Source: DATGHS01 sp035307785 (GTDB taxonomy: Bacteria; Planctomycetota; Planctomycetia; Gemmatales; Gemmataceae). From it: DNA of 18,497 nt. The notes under the pieces were generated by a model. The model was not told where the DNA came from, did no database searches, and saw only the letters and a program-made list of their open reading frames with translations. The stretch lies in assembly GCA_035307785.1 (NCBI GenBank), contig DATGHS010000027.1, positions 1 to 18,497 of the forward strand, read 5' to 3'. How positions within the stretch are numbered: position 1 is the stretch's first letter; every line of letters starts with the position of its first letter. Of this stretch, positions 1-8,182 are shown piece by piece. The translations under genes were made by a program, and so were the position numbers.

Positions 1-354
1 TGGATGTTGCCCGCTGTGGGGCAGGGGGCGCTGGGGCTTGAGTGCCGGTCCAGCGACGAAGAGACCAAGGCGCTTCTCTCGCGGCTCGACCACCATGCCT
101 CGCGGCAAGGGGTATTAGCCGAGCGAGCAGTCTTGCGGGCACTGGGCGGCGGCTGTCAGGTGCCTCTGGGCGTACATAGCCATTGCTCACAAGAGCGTGG
201 CGAGATTTTGCTGACGGCAGCAGCGCTTTCTCCAGATGGCACAAAGCGTGTGGCGCACACGGTATTTGGCCGTATGGAGCTGGCGGAAGAATTGGGAAGT
301 GGGTTGGCACAAATCTTGTTGCGAAACGGAGCCGAGGGAATCCTGGCCGCGTAG
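1..354 (+). CDS. hemC: Hydroxymethylbilane synthase (porphobilinogen deaminase), C-terminal part
   Basis: The reading frame is open from the first base, so the 5' end of the gene lies outside the window; about 117 codons remain before the TAG stop. Hydroxymethylbilane synthase joins four porphobilinogen units into linear hydroxymethylbilane in cytoplasmic haem synthesis. The segment LPAVGQGALGLECR is the conserved block of domain 2, and AERAVLRALGGGCQVPLG is the domain 3 signature. Its cysteine (codon at 154-156) is the residue that covalently holds the dipyrromethane cofactor. The end of the protein matches the usual short C-terminal domain, so the visible part looks intact. The next gene starts 282 bases downstream and is unrelated in function, so co-transcription is not implied. 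The family call is secure; only the N-terminal two thirds are missing. Confidence 0.95.
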   Translation, partial: WMLPAVGQGALGLECRSSDEETKALLSRLDHHASRQGVLAERAVLRALGGGCQVPLGVHSHCSQERGEILLTAAALSPDGTKRVAHTVFGRMELAEELGSGLAQILLRNGAEGILAA

Positions 355-620
355 GACCAAAAATGCGGGTTTTTCGCGCAAGTTCGGCGGAATTCAGCGT
401 GTTAATAAATTATTCATGTCTTGCCAACGTTTTCCTGTCCTGGTGTGTTCTTATGGATAGAACGATTTGTGGGGATTCTCGCCGAAAAGGCGCAGAAGAC
501 GGCCGAGATTGAAACTCGTCAAGAATTGCCTATTCCGGATGGTTGACAGTGGGGAAGTGCCCATGTTACGGTTATGCGGGCTCGCGCTCGTATTTTCGCG
601 CCGGGATCGGTACGCACTTC

Positions 621-626
621 GGAGGT
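621..626 (+). promoter_or_regulatory. Ribosome binding site that sets the pilM-like start
   Basis: GGAGGT lies 10 bases before the ATG at 637, but only 1 base before the ATG at 628 and downstream of the ATG at 574. It therefore favours 637 (protein start MAAQAGVWGIDIG) over the two upstream in-frame ATG codons. The homologous N-terminus of PilM proteins also begins just before the GIDIG motif. Confidence 0.75.
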
Positions 627-636
627 AATGTTTCCC

Positions 637-3078
637 ATGGCAGCACAAGCAGGTGTGTGGGGAATCGATATTGGTCAGTGTGCTTTGAAGGCTCTCCGTT
701 TGGAAATGATCGAAGGTGTGGTTACCGCCACCGCCTTTGATTACATTGAGCACCCGAAGATTCTCAGCCAGCCGGATGCGGACCCGGATCAATTGACTCG
801 CGAAGCGCTGGAGACGTTTCTGTCGCGCAATTCGATCAAGGGCGACACCATTGCCATCAGCGTGCCCGGCCAAAGCGGTCTGGCTCGCTTCGTCAAGCTG
901 CCGCCGGTCGAAGAGAAGAAGATCGCCGACATCGTTCGATTTGAAGCCAAACAGCAGATTCCATTTCCGTTGGAAGAAGTCGTCTGGGACTATCAGAAAA
1001 TCGGCGCGGGCAGCGTGACCGATGGCTTTGCCATGGACACCGAAATCGGCTTGTTCGCCATGAAGCGCGACATGATCAGCCGATACTTGCACCACTTCCA
1101 GGGTGTGAATGTGGAAGTCCATGTCGTGCAGATGGCGCCCTTGGCCCTGTGCAATTATGTGGCCTACGACTTGTTGAAGCGCAACGCGGACGGCTCGAAG
1201 GCAGAGGAGATTGAAGACGACGATACTCCTCCCACCAAGAAGCGCTGCGCCGTGGCTCTCGACATTGGCACCGACAGCTCGAGCCTCATCATCACCGATG
1301 GCGAAAGAATCATCTGGCAGCGGCCAATTCCGCTCGGCGGCAACCACGTCACCCGTGCGCTGACGAAGGAAATGAAGCTCACCTTCGCCAAGGCGGAGCA
1401 TCTCAAGCGCAATGCCGCCAAGTCGCCTGATCTGGCCAAGATCTTGAAGGCGCTGAAGCCTGTGCTCACGGATTTTGTGAACGAAGTTCAGCGTTCGCTC
1501 GGTTACTTCACCAATACCCACCGCGATGCGCATGTGGCCTTTATGGTCGGCCTTGGCAGCGCCTTTCGCCTGCCCGGTTTACAAAAGTTCCTTAGCGAAA
1601 AGCTGTCGCTGGAAGTTCGCAAACCAACGGCGTTCGAGAAAATCCGCGGTGACGATGTGGTGTCGGCTCCCGTCTTTACTGAGAATCTGCTCACATTCCC
1701 GGTGGCGTATGGCCTGGCGCTCCAGGGGCTGAAGCTCTCGCGGCTTTCGACCAATCTGCTGCCGACCGAAATTCAATTTGACCGCATGATTCGGGCCAAG
1801 AAGCCATGGAGCGTGGCGGCCGCAGCCGCGTTACTGTTCGGCATCGGGTTTCTCACTTTTGGCTTCTCCTGGATGAACAACGCCTGGGGCGATCCGGATC
1901 ACCCGGATAACCCCAACGACCTGGTCGCCAAGTCGATGAAGGAAGCCAAGGCTGCTGTGGATGCCAAGAAGAGCCAAGATACCTTGGCCAATGCCCGGCA
2001 AGAGGAGGTCAAGAAGACCACGCAAGATGTGAAATTCATCATTGCCGGCAAAGATGAACGCACGAACTGGCTGCGTTTGAACGAATTCGTTGGCCTGTGC
2101 CTGCCGCACCCGGATGGCAACAACTTGCAATACACGCCAAAGCAACAGATCTACTGGAAAACGAAGCCGGCCCAGGATGCCTATGACCAATACAAGCAGC
2201 GCAAGCTTGGCCAGACCAACGTGGTTGACGTGCCCATGGATGATGAGGCGCTGAAGAACTTCTGCCACGTGGATATTGAAGGCGAGTTCTGCATGTATAC
2301 CGACGACCTGAAGGATTTCTTCACCAAGGTCAAGGCGAAGACCAAGGAGTTTAACGCGGAATTGGACGGCATTGATATTTTCATTCCACCCGACGGCAAG
2401 AAGTACAGCGAGAACCCGCCGGATGGCCCGGGTTGGGTGGTGGAATTGCGCGGCAGCACCTATAACCACAAGCACCGCGAATTCCTGATCGATACGCTGG
2501 TTTACAATCTCAATCGCATCGGGGCACTCGGCAAGGACATCAATGGAAAAACGCTGCAACCGGGCGAAACCGATCCGATTCGCGGCAGGGTCAGCCACGC
2601 ATTCCTGTATTACGCGCGCAAAGTGGAAGACCCGCAGCCGGGTACCTTCACGTACATCAACTCCACCGAGTTGCCGCAACTCTTCACCACTGGCGGCGGC
2701 GACACCGGCATGCCGGGAATGCCCGTGGGCGGCCGAGGCAGCGGATTGCCGCAACCGCCTGCAGGCGGTAACCCGGGACAAGGCAGTGGCAATCCGAGTA
2801 GCACCGCCACCGCTTCGCCGCGTTCGGCCTGGCGTCCCGAAGGAAGCGTTCCCGGCTTTGAAGGCTCATCGAGCAGCAGCCCGCTCGGTGGCTCTGCTAA
2901 ACCGGGTGGTTCCACCACCGTTGGCTCTGCCCCCGCAACGCAACCGGGTGCGGTTCCAGCTCCGGCCGGCGCCGAGCAACCGAAAGCCAGTGGCCGACAA
3001 CGCATCCGCTATGAGTTTATAATTATGTTCGTTTGGCGTGAGCCAATTACCTCCGATAGCCCAACCGCCGCCAAGTGA
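637..3078 (+). CDS. pilM: PilM-like actin-fold protein with membrane anchor and extracytoplasmic C-terminal region
   Basis: This 813-residue protein is more than twice the length of classical PilM (about 350 residues). Residues 1-375 read as a PilM/FtsA-type nucleotide-binding domain: GVWGIDIGQCALKALRLE is the phosphate-1 loop, VALDIGTDSSSLII (around residue 209) the second phosphate loop, and MVGLGSAFRLPGLQKFL the adenosine motif. A hydrophobic helix follows a KKPW stretch at about residues 391-414, then a Lys/Glu/Ala-rich probable coiled coil at about 425-470. The rest is extracytoplasmic, with a Gly/Pro/Ser-rich stretch from about residue 690 (GMPGMP) to 787 and a final strand-like segment EFIIMFVWREP near the C-terminus. 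Classical PilM is cytoplasmic and binds the N-terminal tail of membrane protein PilN. Here the domain is joined to its own membrane segment, like a PilM-PilN fusion (inference). Two bitopic membrane proteins follow in the same direction with short gaps, so an operon is likely. The start at 637 is chosen from the GGAGGT site. Confidence 0.85.
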   Translation: MAAQAGVWGIDIGQCALKALRLEMIEGVVTATAFDYIEHPKILSQPDADPDQLTREALETFLSRNSIKGDTIAISVPGQSGLARFVKLPPVEEKKIADIVRFEAKQQIPFPLEEVVWDYQKIGAGSVTDGFAMDTEIGLFAMKRDMISRYLHHFQGVNVEVHVVQMAPLALCNYVAYDLLKRNADGSKAEEIEDDDTPPTKKRCAVALDIGTDSSSLIITDGERIIWQRPIPLGGNHVTRALTKEMKLTFAKAEHLKRNAAKSPDLAKILKALKPVLTDFVNEVQRSLGYFTNTHRDAHVAFMVGLGSAFRLPGLQKFLSEKLSLEVRKPTAFEKIRGDDVVSAPVFTENLLTFPVAYGLALQGLKLSRLSTNLLPTEIQFDRMIRAKKPWSVAAAAALLFGIGFLTFGFSWMNNAWGDPDHPDNPNDLVAKSMKEAKAAVDAKKSQDTLANARQEEVKKTTQDVKFIIAGKDERTNWLRLNEFVGLCLPHPDGNNLQYTPKQQIYWKTKPAQDAYDQYKQRKLGQTNVVDVPMDDEALKNFCHVDIEGEFCMYTDDLKDFFTKVKAKTKEFNAELDGIDIFIPPDGKKYSENPPDGPGWVVELRGSTYNHKHREFLIDTLVYNLNRIGALGKDINGKTLQPGETDPIRGRVSHAFLYYARKVEDPQPGTFTYINSTELPQLFTTGGGDTGMPGMPVGGRGSGLPQPPAGGNPGQGSGNPSSTATASPRSAWRPEGSVPGFEGSSSSSPLGGSAKPGGSTTVGSAPATQPGAVPAPAGAEQPKASGRQRIRYEFIIMFVWREPITSDSPTAAK

Positions 3079-3137
3079 TTTGGCCATACTGGATTCCCGC
3101 ACTCTGACCACTGTGAGCCAAGCAGGAGCCTTTACCT

Positions 3138-5192
3138 ATGAAGATGGATAAAGAGACCCTTATCAAGCACCAGTTTTGGATTCTGCTCGGTGTCTACGCC
3201 TTACTGGCGTTGATTCTGATCATCCTGGTCACCACGGTGATCGGCGCCGACGCCGAGGCCAAAGAGAAAAAGATCAATGACCAGAAAAACGATCTAAAGA
3301 ACAACGCCAACGCGATTTCGCGCCCCTACATTGCGGTACTGGACCAGCAGAAGGACACGCTGAGTCAGAAGCGCGGGGAACTTTGGACCGAGATGTATGA
3401 CAAGCAGAAGGGGCTCATCGCCTGGCCCGGCGACATGCGCTACTCGATGGGCAAAAAGTATCCCAACTTCGGTTCGGAAATCAATCGCGATGATGCCTTC
3501 GCCTACACAGAGACGAGCGTTTACCTGAGCGAATACGAAGAAATCGCCGACATCATCAAACCCACCGATTACCAGGGTGGCTGGAAGGCCGTACTGAATC
3601 CGGTGGCCTGGAGCGAAACCAACCGGCCCACGTCCGACGAAGTCTGGCTTTCGCTGGAAGACATGTGCGTGGAGCGCGAAGTCCTGAACGTCCTTCATGA
3701 TTCCAATCAAGCAGTAGCTGTGTTCCAGCCGGTGCCAGTGCCCAAGGGAGAAGCGCTGCCGCCCACCACGTTGCGGCCGGCCGAGGCGTTTGCCAAGCGC
3801 TTCCAGAGCCGCCGGTATCAGCTGGACATTAGCCTCGATCGCAAAGATCGCGACTACATTTTTCACGTGAAAGTGAAAAACATTAGCGGCCGCCGCCAGG
3901 TGGTTTACCGGCTCGATCTCAATGTCTGGGTATCGCCCAACCCTTCGGAAACCGAAATGGCCAGGCCGATACTGGTTTCGATTAATCAGGACGCTTTGGC
4001 CGCCGATCAGGTGGTCGAAGAGAATGTAAAGGTGAATGTTAATCAGTTGCCCATTGGCATTCTGCGTGTCGAAGAGGTGTTAAATCAGCGCAATGTCCCC
4101 ATCAAGCGACTGAAGGAACTGGCGCTCGGCAAGAATCCCGGGCATCGCAAGTACGATCCCACATTGAAGACCGTCAAGGCCTTTGAGAAGGAAACGGACA
4201 CGAAGCCGTCGACGGACACCAATGGTCCGCCGCAGGGATTTGGCGGTTCCGCTGGCATGAAACCCGGGATGCCCGGCGGGAACATGCCGGGAATGCCCCC
4301 GGGCTTGTCGGTGGGTGGGAACAACCCCGCAGCCTCGGGCGAATTGACGCCTAATGGTCTGAGCAAGAAACGCTACATCGATGTCACCGATCAGGTTCGT
4401 CGTCTGCCCATTACGATCGTGATGACGATGGATCAATCGAGCATCTCCGATGTGCTCGTGGCCCTATCGAATTCCAATTTGCGCTTCCAAATCACCCAGG
4501 TGCATTGGATGCGCGTCTACAGTCTGCCCAGCAATTCGAGTTCCGAATCCGCCCCGGGGTTGCCAGCGCCGGCAGCCGGAGGCAGTTCGGACGTGCGACC
4601 GCCAGCGGTCGTCGGTTCGTCATCGGCCGGCAAGCCTGGTTTGGGGTCGGGGCCGCGCGGCTCCGGAACGCAAGGGCCAGGGGGAGTGCTGGTTGGACCA
4701 GGCACCGTCACGCCCGCGCCTGCTGGAGGACTGCCCCAACCCGGAACTTCAGGCGAACAATCGCTTACGAGCGATCAGCAGACGGCCAACCTCGTTGATT
4801 TGACGATCTACGGTGTGGCCACGCTATACGAGCGGCCCAAGGACACGGCGAGTTCAACCACGGCGAAGACGCCAACCAGCCCCTCGACACCGGCGAGCCC
4901 GAATACGAAGAGCCCGAATACGCCGGCGTCCACGACTCCCGTGACCGACCCGAACGCCAAGACGCCGGCCAAAGACGCCCCAGCGCCAATGCCCGACGCA
5001 AAGAACCCCATGGCCGATCCCAAGGCGCCGGCGAAACCCGCCGATGTGCCGATGCCCGATGCGAAGGCGCCGGCGAAGCCGGCCGACACTACACCACCGA
5101 AGCCGCCTGCCGACGCCAGCAAGCCCGCGGACAAGGTGGAACAAGCGCCCAAGCCGGCCGAAAAAGACAACGGCAAAGCGAAGGGACCTTGA
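3138..5192 (+). CDS. Single-pass membrane protein, probable PilN/PilO-like partner of the PilM protein
   Basis: This protein has 684 residues. A short cytoplasmic tail (MKMDKETLIKHQ) precedes one strong membrane helix at about residues 13-35 and a charged, Lys/Asn/Gln-rich probable coiled coil at about 38-65. This is the topology of PilN and PilO. The extracytoplasmic part holds a beta-rich region (about 230-330), a Gly/Met/Pro stretch (about 370-400) and a segment of about residues 412-459 (YIDVTDQVRRLPITIVMTMD to VHWMRVY). That segment resembles the ferredoxin-like domain of PilO/GspM-type proteins. It is followed by a Gly/Pro/Ser-rich insert, then the strand-like VDLTIYGVATLYERP, then about 115 residues rich in Pro, Ala, Lys and Thr. 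An AGGAG site 9 bases before the ATG fixes the start. The gap to the preceding gene is 59 bases. The membrane topology is certain; the PilN/PilO relationship is an inference from topology and context. Confidence 0.8.
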   Translation: MKMDKETLIKHQFWILLGVYALLALILIILVTTVIGADAEAKEKKINDQKNDLKNNANAISRPYIAVLDQQKDTLSQKRGELWTEMYDKQKGLIAWPGDMRYSMGKKYPNFGSEINRDDAFAYTETSVYLSEYEEIADIIKPTDYQGGWKAVLNPVAWSETNRPTSDEVWLSLEDMCVEREVLNVLHDSNQAVAVFQPVPVPKGEALPPTTLRPAEAFAKRFQSRRYQLDISLDRKDRDYIFHVKVKNISGRRQVVYRLDLNVWVSPNPSETEMARPILVSINQDALAADQVVEENVKVNVNQLPIGILRVEEVLNQRNVPIKRLKELALGKNPGHRKYDPTLKTVKAFEKETDTKPSTDTNGPPQGFGGSAGMKPGMPGGNMPGMPPGLSVGGNNPAASGELTPNGLSKKRYIDVTDQVRRLPITIVMTMDQSSISDVLVALSNSNLRFQITQVHWMRVYSLPSNSSSESAPGLPAPAAGGSSDVRPPAVVGSSSAGKPGLGSGPRGSGTQGPGGVLVGPGTVTPAPAGGLPQPGTSGEQSLTSDQQTANLVDLTIYGVATLYERPKDTASSTTAKTPTSPSTPASPNTKSPNTPASTTPVTDPNAKTPAKDAPAPMPDAKNPMADPKAPAKPADVPMPDAKAPAKPADTTPPKPPADASKPADKVEQAPKPAEKDNGKAKGP
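5022..5090 (+). repeat. Direct repeat encoding a 14-residue Pro/Ala/Lys unit
   Basis: AAGGCGCCGGCGAA occurs at 5022-5035 and again at 5064-5077, a 42-base period. In frame this gives KAPAKPADVPMPDA followed by KAPAKPAD, within the disordered Pro/Ala/Lys-rich C-terminus of the preceding membrane protein. Related PMPDAK motifs also occur just upstream. Confidence 0.6.
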
Positions 5193-5274
5193 TTTGCGTT
5201 TTGGTCAACCGTTTTTGGAACTGAGATTTGGTAATTGCTTAGCAAACCCCATGTGCATTTGAGGTGCGACTGAC

Positions 5275-7476
5275 ATGGCCAAGCCGAAATTCGATGCCAA
5301 GAAATTCTTCATGGAAAAGGGCGAAAAGGTCGGCATCATCGCAGCCGGCGCCCTCATGCTGCTCCTTATCATTTGGGGCGTCACGACTATGATCGGCAGC
5401 GCCGACACCGGCGCTGTTGCCGGCGATATCTCGAAGTCGGCCAAGGGGATCCAGCAGAAGATTGCCAGCGATTCCTCGCAAAAGCCAAAGGACCTGGAAG
5501 ATTGGGTGACCAAGCCCGTGAAGTTCGATACCCTGTGGGCAAAGAACTACGAGAACAACGCGCCATTCATCGACATTGTCCTCGACAACGCCAAGCGCGG
5601 CAGTCCCACGATCCTCATGCCGGTCGAGTTTCAGGTCGATCTTGTGCGGGCCCCGATTGAGACCTATCTCTTCCAGGGTACCAAGGACAATATGAAAATT
5701 GCGGTCACATACACCAAGGAAGTGCAGAAGAACGAAAGAATCAGAGATCTTGGCAAGAAGAAGAGGGACGAAAAAGACAAGAAGAAGGATGGCGGTAACG
5801 TTCCGCCGGGCGGCAACTTACCTTCCGGCCTTCCTGGCGGTGGCTTTCCTGGCGGTGGCTTCCCAGGCGGCGGCTTCCCCGGCGGCGGGATGGCGAGTGG
5901 CGCCATGGGGGGGAGCGGTGGCAGGCAGGGCGGCGGCGGGCAGGGTGGCGGCTTGCCGCAAATGCCGGCCGGGATGGCGATGCCTGGGCAAGGCGGTATG
6001 GGCATGCCCGGCATGCCAAGTGGGCAACAGCCCAACACACCGGTCGGTCCTCGAACCGAAACCGGCATCGAATTCGTCCCGGTCAATAAACTTGGCCAGA
6101 ACCACAAACCGGCCGAATTCATTCAGCCCGTGCGCATGGTGGTGATTAGTGCCAGCTTCCCCTACCGCAAACAATTGGAGGAATACCAAAAGGCGCTTCG
6201 CTATCAAACACTGAATGAACTGGCCGCGAATCCGGCCGACATGCCGGTGTTTAAGGGCTTCAACGTAGAGCGGCAGGTCAAATCCGTCGATGGCAAAATC
6301 CTCCAGGGTTGGACGCCATTCGATTGGCAGGCCGCCTACAAGGCGGTGATTTACGAAAAAAAGGTGCTCGACAACGAACCGGAGGATCCCAAGATTCAAG
6401 ACAGCCCGGTGATTCCGCCCGACAATCAGCACCTGTGCATGCCGCTACCAAAACTTGCGCCGGGCCGCAAGTATCCACCGCTCACGCTGAACACCATCCT
6501 CGACACGGCCGACAAGCTGAAGAAGAGCGATACGCCCACCTCCACCAACTCCATCTGGGGCCGTGGCAAGGGCGACGCCGACATCTTCGACCGCTCGGGA
6601 GCCGCTGCCGAGAATCCGGAGCCCAAGGACACGAAAGATCCCAAGGAGAGCGATAAAGACAACCTCTTGCAGGGCCTGCCCGAGTATGTCCTGGTCCGGT
6701 TTGTCGATTGCACCGTCAAGGTTGGTTACGTTTACGAATACCGAATCGCGATGAAGGTCGCGAACCCGAACAAGGGCAAAGATAAGCTCGTCGGCCGGCC
6801 GGATTATGCCAAATTCGAAGAACTCGTAGGCCCGCCTTGTGAAGTTCGTTTCAACAAGGACGGACACGTCGTCACCGGCCTGCCGATCACGTTGGAAACG
6901 GAAGTCTTCGCCGATCCGCTCGATACCAAGAACTATTACCCCAGCAACAAGGACGAGATCAAGCTCCAGCTGCAGACCTGGCTCGAATCGATTCGGCCGC
7001 AAAAGGACAACGCGAATTATGTGGAGCAGGTGGGCGACTGGGTGGTAACCGACATCAAGGCGTATCGCGGCCAGTTCATTGGCGGCACCGAGAACGTCAA
7101 GCTCCCGCTTTGGTCCCCGACGGCCGGCGGCTATCAATTCAAAGAACTGGCCAAGTTCAAGACCTCGGCCAAAGATAAGGGCACGGTGGGCGTGGACTTC
7201 GTTTCCTATGCCTTGCTGGTCGATTTCGAAGGGGGCCGCATGCCCCAGATCGTTTATCACAATCGGACCATTACCGATGACGCCGGCATGGAGATTCTGA
7301 TGATGACCTATGATGGCCGGCTGATTGCCCGTTCCGCCCCCGCCGATGAAAAGAATGCGACGCGCCGCGAGCGCGAAGTGGCCTGGACGGATTGGCAAAA
7401 GGAAACCGAAAAGGCCGCGGAAAAGCCCAAGGAAGGCGGCACCAACCCGTTCGGCGGCAGCAACCCGAAGCCGTAA
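5275..7476 (+). CDS. Single-pass membrane protein with Gly-rich linker, third member of the PilM block
   Basis: This protein has 733 residues. A basic cytoplasmic tail (KPKFDAKKFFMEKGEK) is followed by one membrane helix at about residues 19-39, so most of the protein is extracytoplasmic. A Lys-rich charged stretch at about 157-173 leads into a Gly/Pro/Met-rich linker at about 178-258 containing GGGFP tandem units and GMGMPGMP. After the linker comes FIQPVRMVVISASFPYRKQLEEYQKAL, which looks like a small alpha/beta domain. A later segment, YVLVRFVDCTVKVGYVYEYRIAMKVANPN, resembles an immunoglobulin-like or fibronectin-like fold (weak inference). The C-terminus is charged and Gly-rich. The start is supported by GAGGTG 8 bases before the ATG. 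It lies 82 bases after the previous gene and directly before a strong terminator, which makes it the last gene of the block. I do not recognise a named family; placement and topology suggest a structural subunit of the same pilus or secretion platform. Confidence 0.75.
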   Translation: MAKPKFDAKKFFMEKGEKVGIIAAGALMLLLIIWGVTTMIGSADTGAVAGDISKSAKGIQQKIASDSSQKPKDLEDWVTKPVKFDTLWAKNYENNAPFIDIVLDNAKRGSPTILMPVEFQVDLVRAPIETYLFQGTKDNMKIAVTYTKEVQKNERIRDLGKKKRDEKDKKKDGGNVPPGGNLPSGLPGGGFPGGGFPGGGFPGGGMASGAMGGSGGRQGGGGQGGGLPQMPAGMAMPGQGGMGMPGMPSGQQPNTPVGPRTETGIEFVPVNKLGQNHKPAEFIQPVRMVVISASFPYRKQLEEYQKALRYQTLNELAANPADMPVFKGFNVERQVKSVDGKILQGWTPFDWQAAYKAVIYEKKVLDNEPEDPKIQDSPVIPPDNQHLCMPLPKLAPGRKYPPLTLNTILDTADKLKKSDTPTSTNSIWGRGKGDADIFDRSGAAAENPEPKDTKDPKESDKDNLLQGLPEYVLVRFVDCTVKVGYVYEYRIAMKVANPNKGKDKLVGRPDYAKFEELVGPPCEVRFNKDGHVVTGLPITLETEVFADPLDTKNYYPSNKDEIKLQLQTWLESIRPQKDNANYVEQVGDWVVTDIKAYRGQFIGGTENVKLPLWSPTAGGYQFKELAKFKTSAKDKGTVGVDFVSYALLVDFEGGRMPQIVYHNRTITDDAGMEILMMTYDGRLIARSAPADEKNATRREREVAWTDWQKETEKAAEKPKEGGTNPFGGSNPKP
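5836..5889 (+). repeat. Tandem 15-bp repeat encoding GGGFP units
   Basis: Three full 15-base units (5836-5850, 5851-5865, 5866-5880) and a partial fourth encode GGGFP repeated in frame. Units differ only at a few third-codon positions. The repeat lies in the low-complexity linker of the 5275-7476 protein and could vary in copy number by slippage. Confidence 0.85.
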
Positions 7477-7500
7477 GCAATTCCGAGAAGGCCGATTAGA

Positions 7501-7542
7501 AAAGCCCGCGGACGGTCCGGTCCGTGGGCTTTTTCCTTTTTC
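7501..7542 (+). terminator. Rho-independent terminator closing the PilM block
   Basis: AAAGCCCGCGGAC (7501-7513) pairs with GTCCGTGGGCTTT (7520-7532) across a six-base loop. The stem is 13 pairs with a single G-U pair, followed by a T-rich run to 7542. It begins 24 bases after the stop of the third gene, which supports one transcript ending here. Confidence 0.9.
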
Positions 7543-7647
7543 CAACACTTCAATTCTCACTTGACTCATTCTCCCCATTCAAGCTACAAGGGAATAGGTG
7601 AATATTTCGGCCGCTCGCTTGGGGCAGCCGTTCACATATTGCTTTCT

Positions 7648-7654
7648 GGGAGGA
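7648..7654 (+). promoter_or_regulatory. Ribosome binding site that sets the start of the 7661 gene
   Basis: GGGAGGA lies 6 bases before the ATG at 7661. The upstream in-frame start at 7598 has no such site, so the shorter protein beginning MWIPPTEHPLRRLF is preferred. Confidence 0.7.
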
Positions 7655-7660
7655 CCAACC

Positions 7661-8170
7661 ATGTGGATTCCTCCAACGGAACATCCACTCAGGCGCTTAT
7701 TTTCGGGTTTGACGGAACACGCTTTTCTTACCACGCTCGGCGTTGCGGACCCGCCGTTGATCGACTACCTTTCCCTGTTGCTTTCGCGCTTCCTGCACGT
7801 GCACGACATCTACCAGCTCCGGGATACCAAAGGCCGAACGCTGCACGAAGTGGTGGACATGGCGCTGGAAGCGCAGCAATTGCCTCCGGAGGGCCGCACG
7901 GCGCGCGAATTTCACCGTCACATTGGCGACTTCACGTTGTTCTGGACGGGCGTTTTTCCCGAATCATTGGAGCAGCAGCGGCCGCACCTCGGCAAAGACG
8001 CGTTCATCGACTACTGTGCGCAAGGCAAGCGCTCGTATTTCATCGCGAGCACGTTTGAAGACGACGAAGGCAGGGAAGAAACCCGCATCTTTCGCCGACT
8101 GAGCGATGAGTTCGAGTTGTGCGCCTACGGCCTGAACCAGGTGCGCCGTGAATGGGAACAGCGGATGTAA
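7661..8170 (+). CDS. Conserved-looking protein of unknown function, 169 residues
   Basis: I do not recognise a family. The predicted protein is soluble: it has no signal peptide or membrane helix and is mostly helical in appearance. It begins MWIPPTEHPLRRLFSGLTEH and includes LIDYLSLLLSRFLHVHDIYQL, a leucine-rich amphipathic stretch. Further along, HIGDFTLFWTGVFPE is rich in aromatic residues, and the charged C-terminus ends in QVRREWEQRM. The composition is that of a real globular protein and the Shine-Dalgarno site is good. It stands alone after the terminator at 7501-7542 and converges with the beta-propeller gene at 8246-9277. The long palindrome between the two stops is the likely terminator for both. 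Confidence 0.75.
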   Translation: MWIPPTEHPLRRLFSGLTEHAFLTTLGVADPPLIDYLSLLLSRFLHVHDIYQLRDTKGRTLHEVVDMALEAQQLPPEGRTAREFHRHIGDFTLFWTGVFPESLEQQRPHLGKDAFIDYCAQGKRSYFIASTFEDDEGREETRIFRRLSDEFELCAYGLNQVRREWEQRM

Positions 8171-8182
8171 GAAAGGAATTGA

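Noticed and set aside
543..571. TTGACA at 543-548 as a -35 site for the pilM-like gene
   Set aside because: The hexamer is perfect, but no acceptable -10 lies at 16-18 bases (TTACGG at 17), so a promoter is not claimed.
451..1533. Minus-strand open frame of 360 codons overlapping the pilM-like gene
   Set aside because: It is antisense to the recognised PilM domain, and its composition (His/Arg/Leu-rich) is that of a shadow frame.
4808..5245. Minus-strand open frames against the Pro/Ala/Lys-rich C-terminus
   Set aside because: They arise from the repetitive GC-rich coding of the opposite strand (Gly/Ala-rich mirror) and have no ribosome binding site or motif.
5664..6122. Minus-strand Pro-rich open frame (KPPPGKPPPG)
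   Set aside because: It is the reverse reading of the GGGFP tandem repeat in the real gene.
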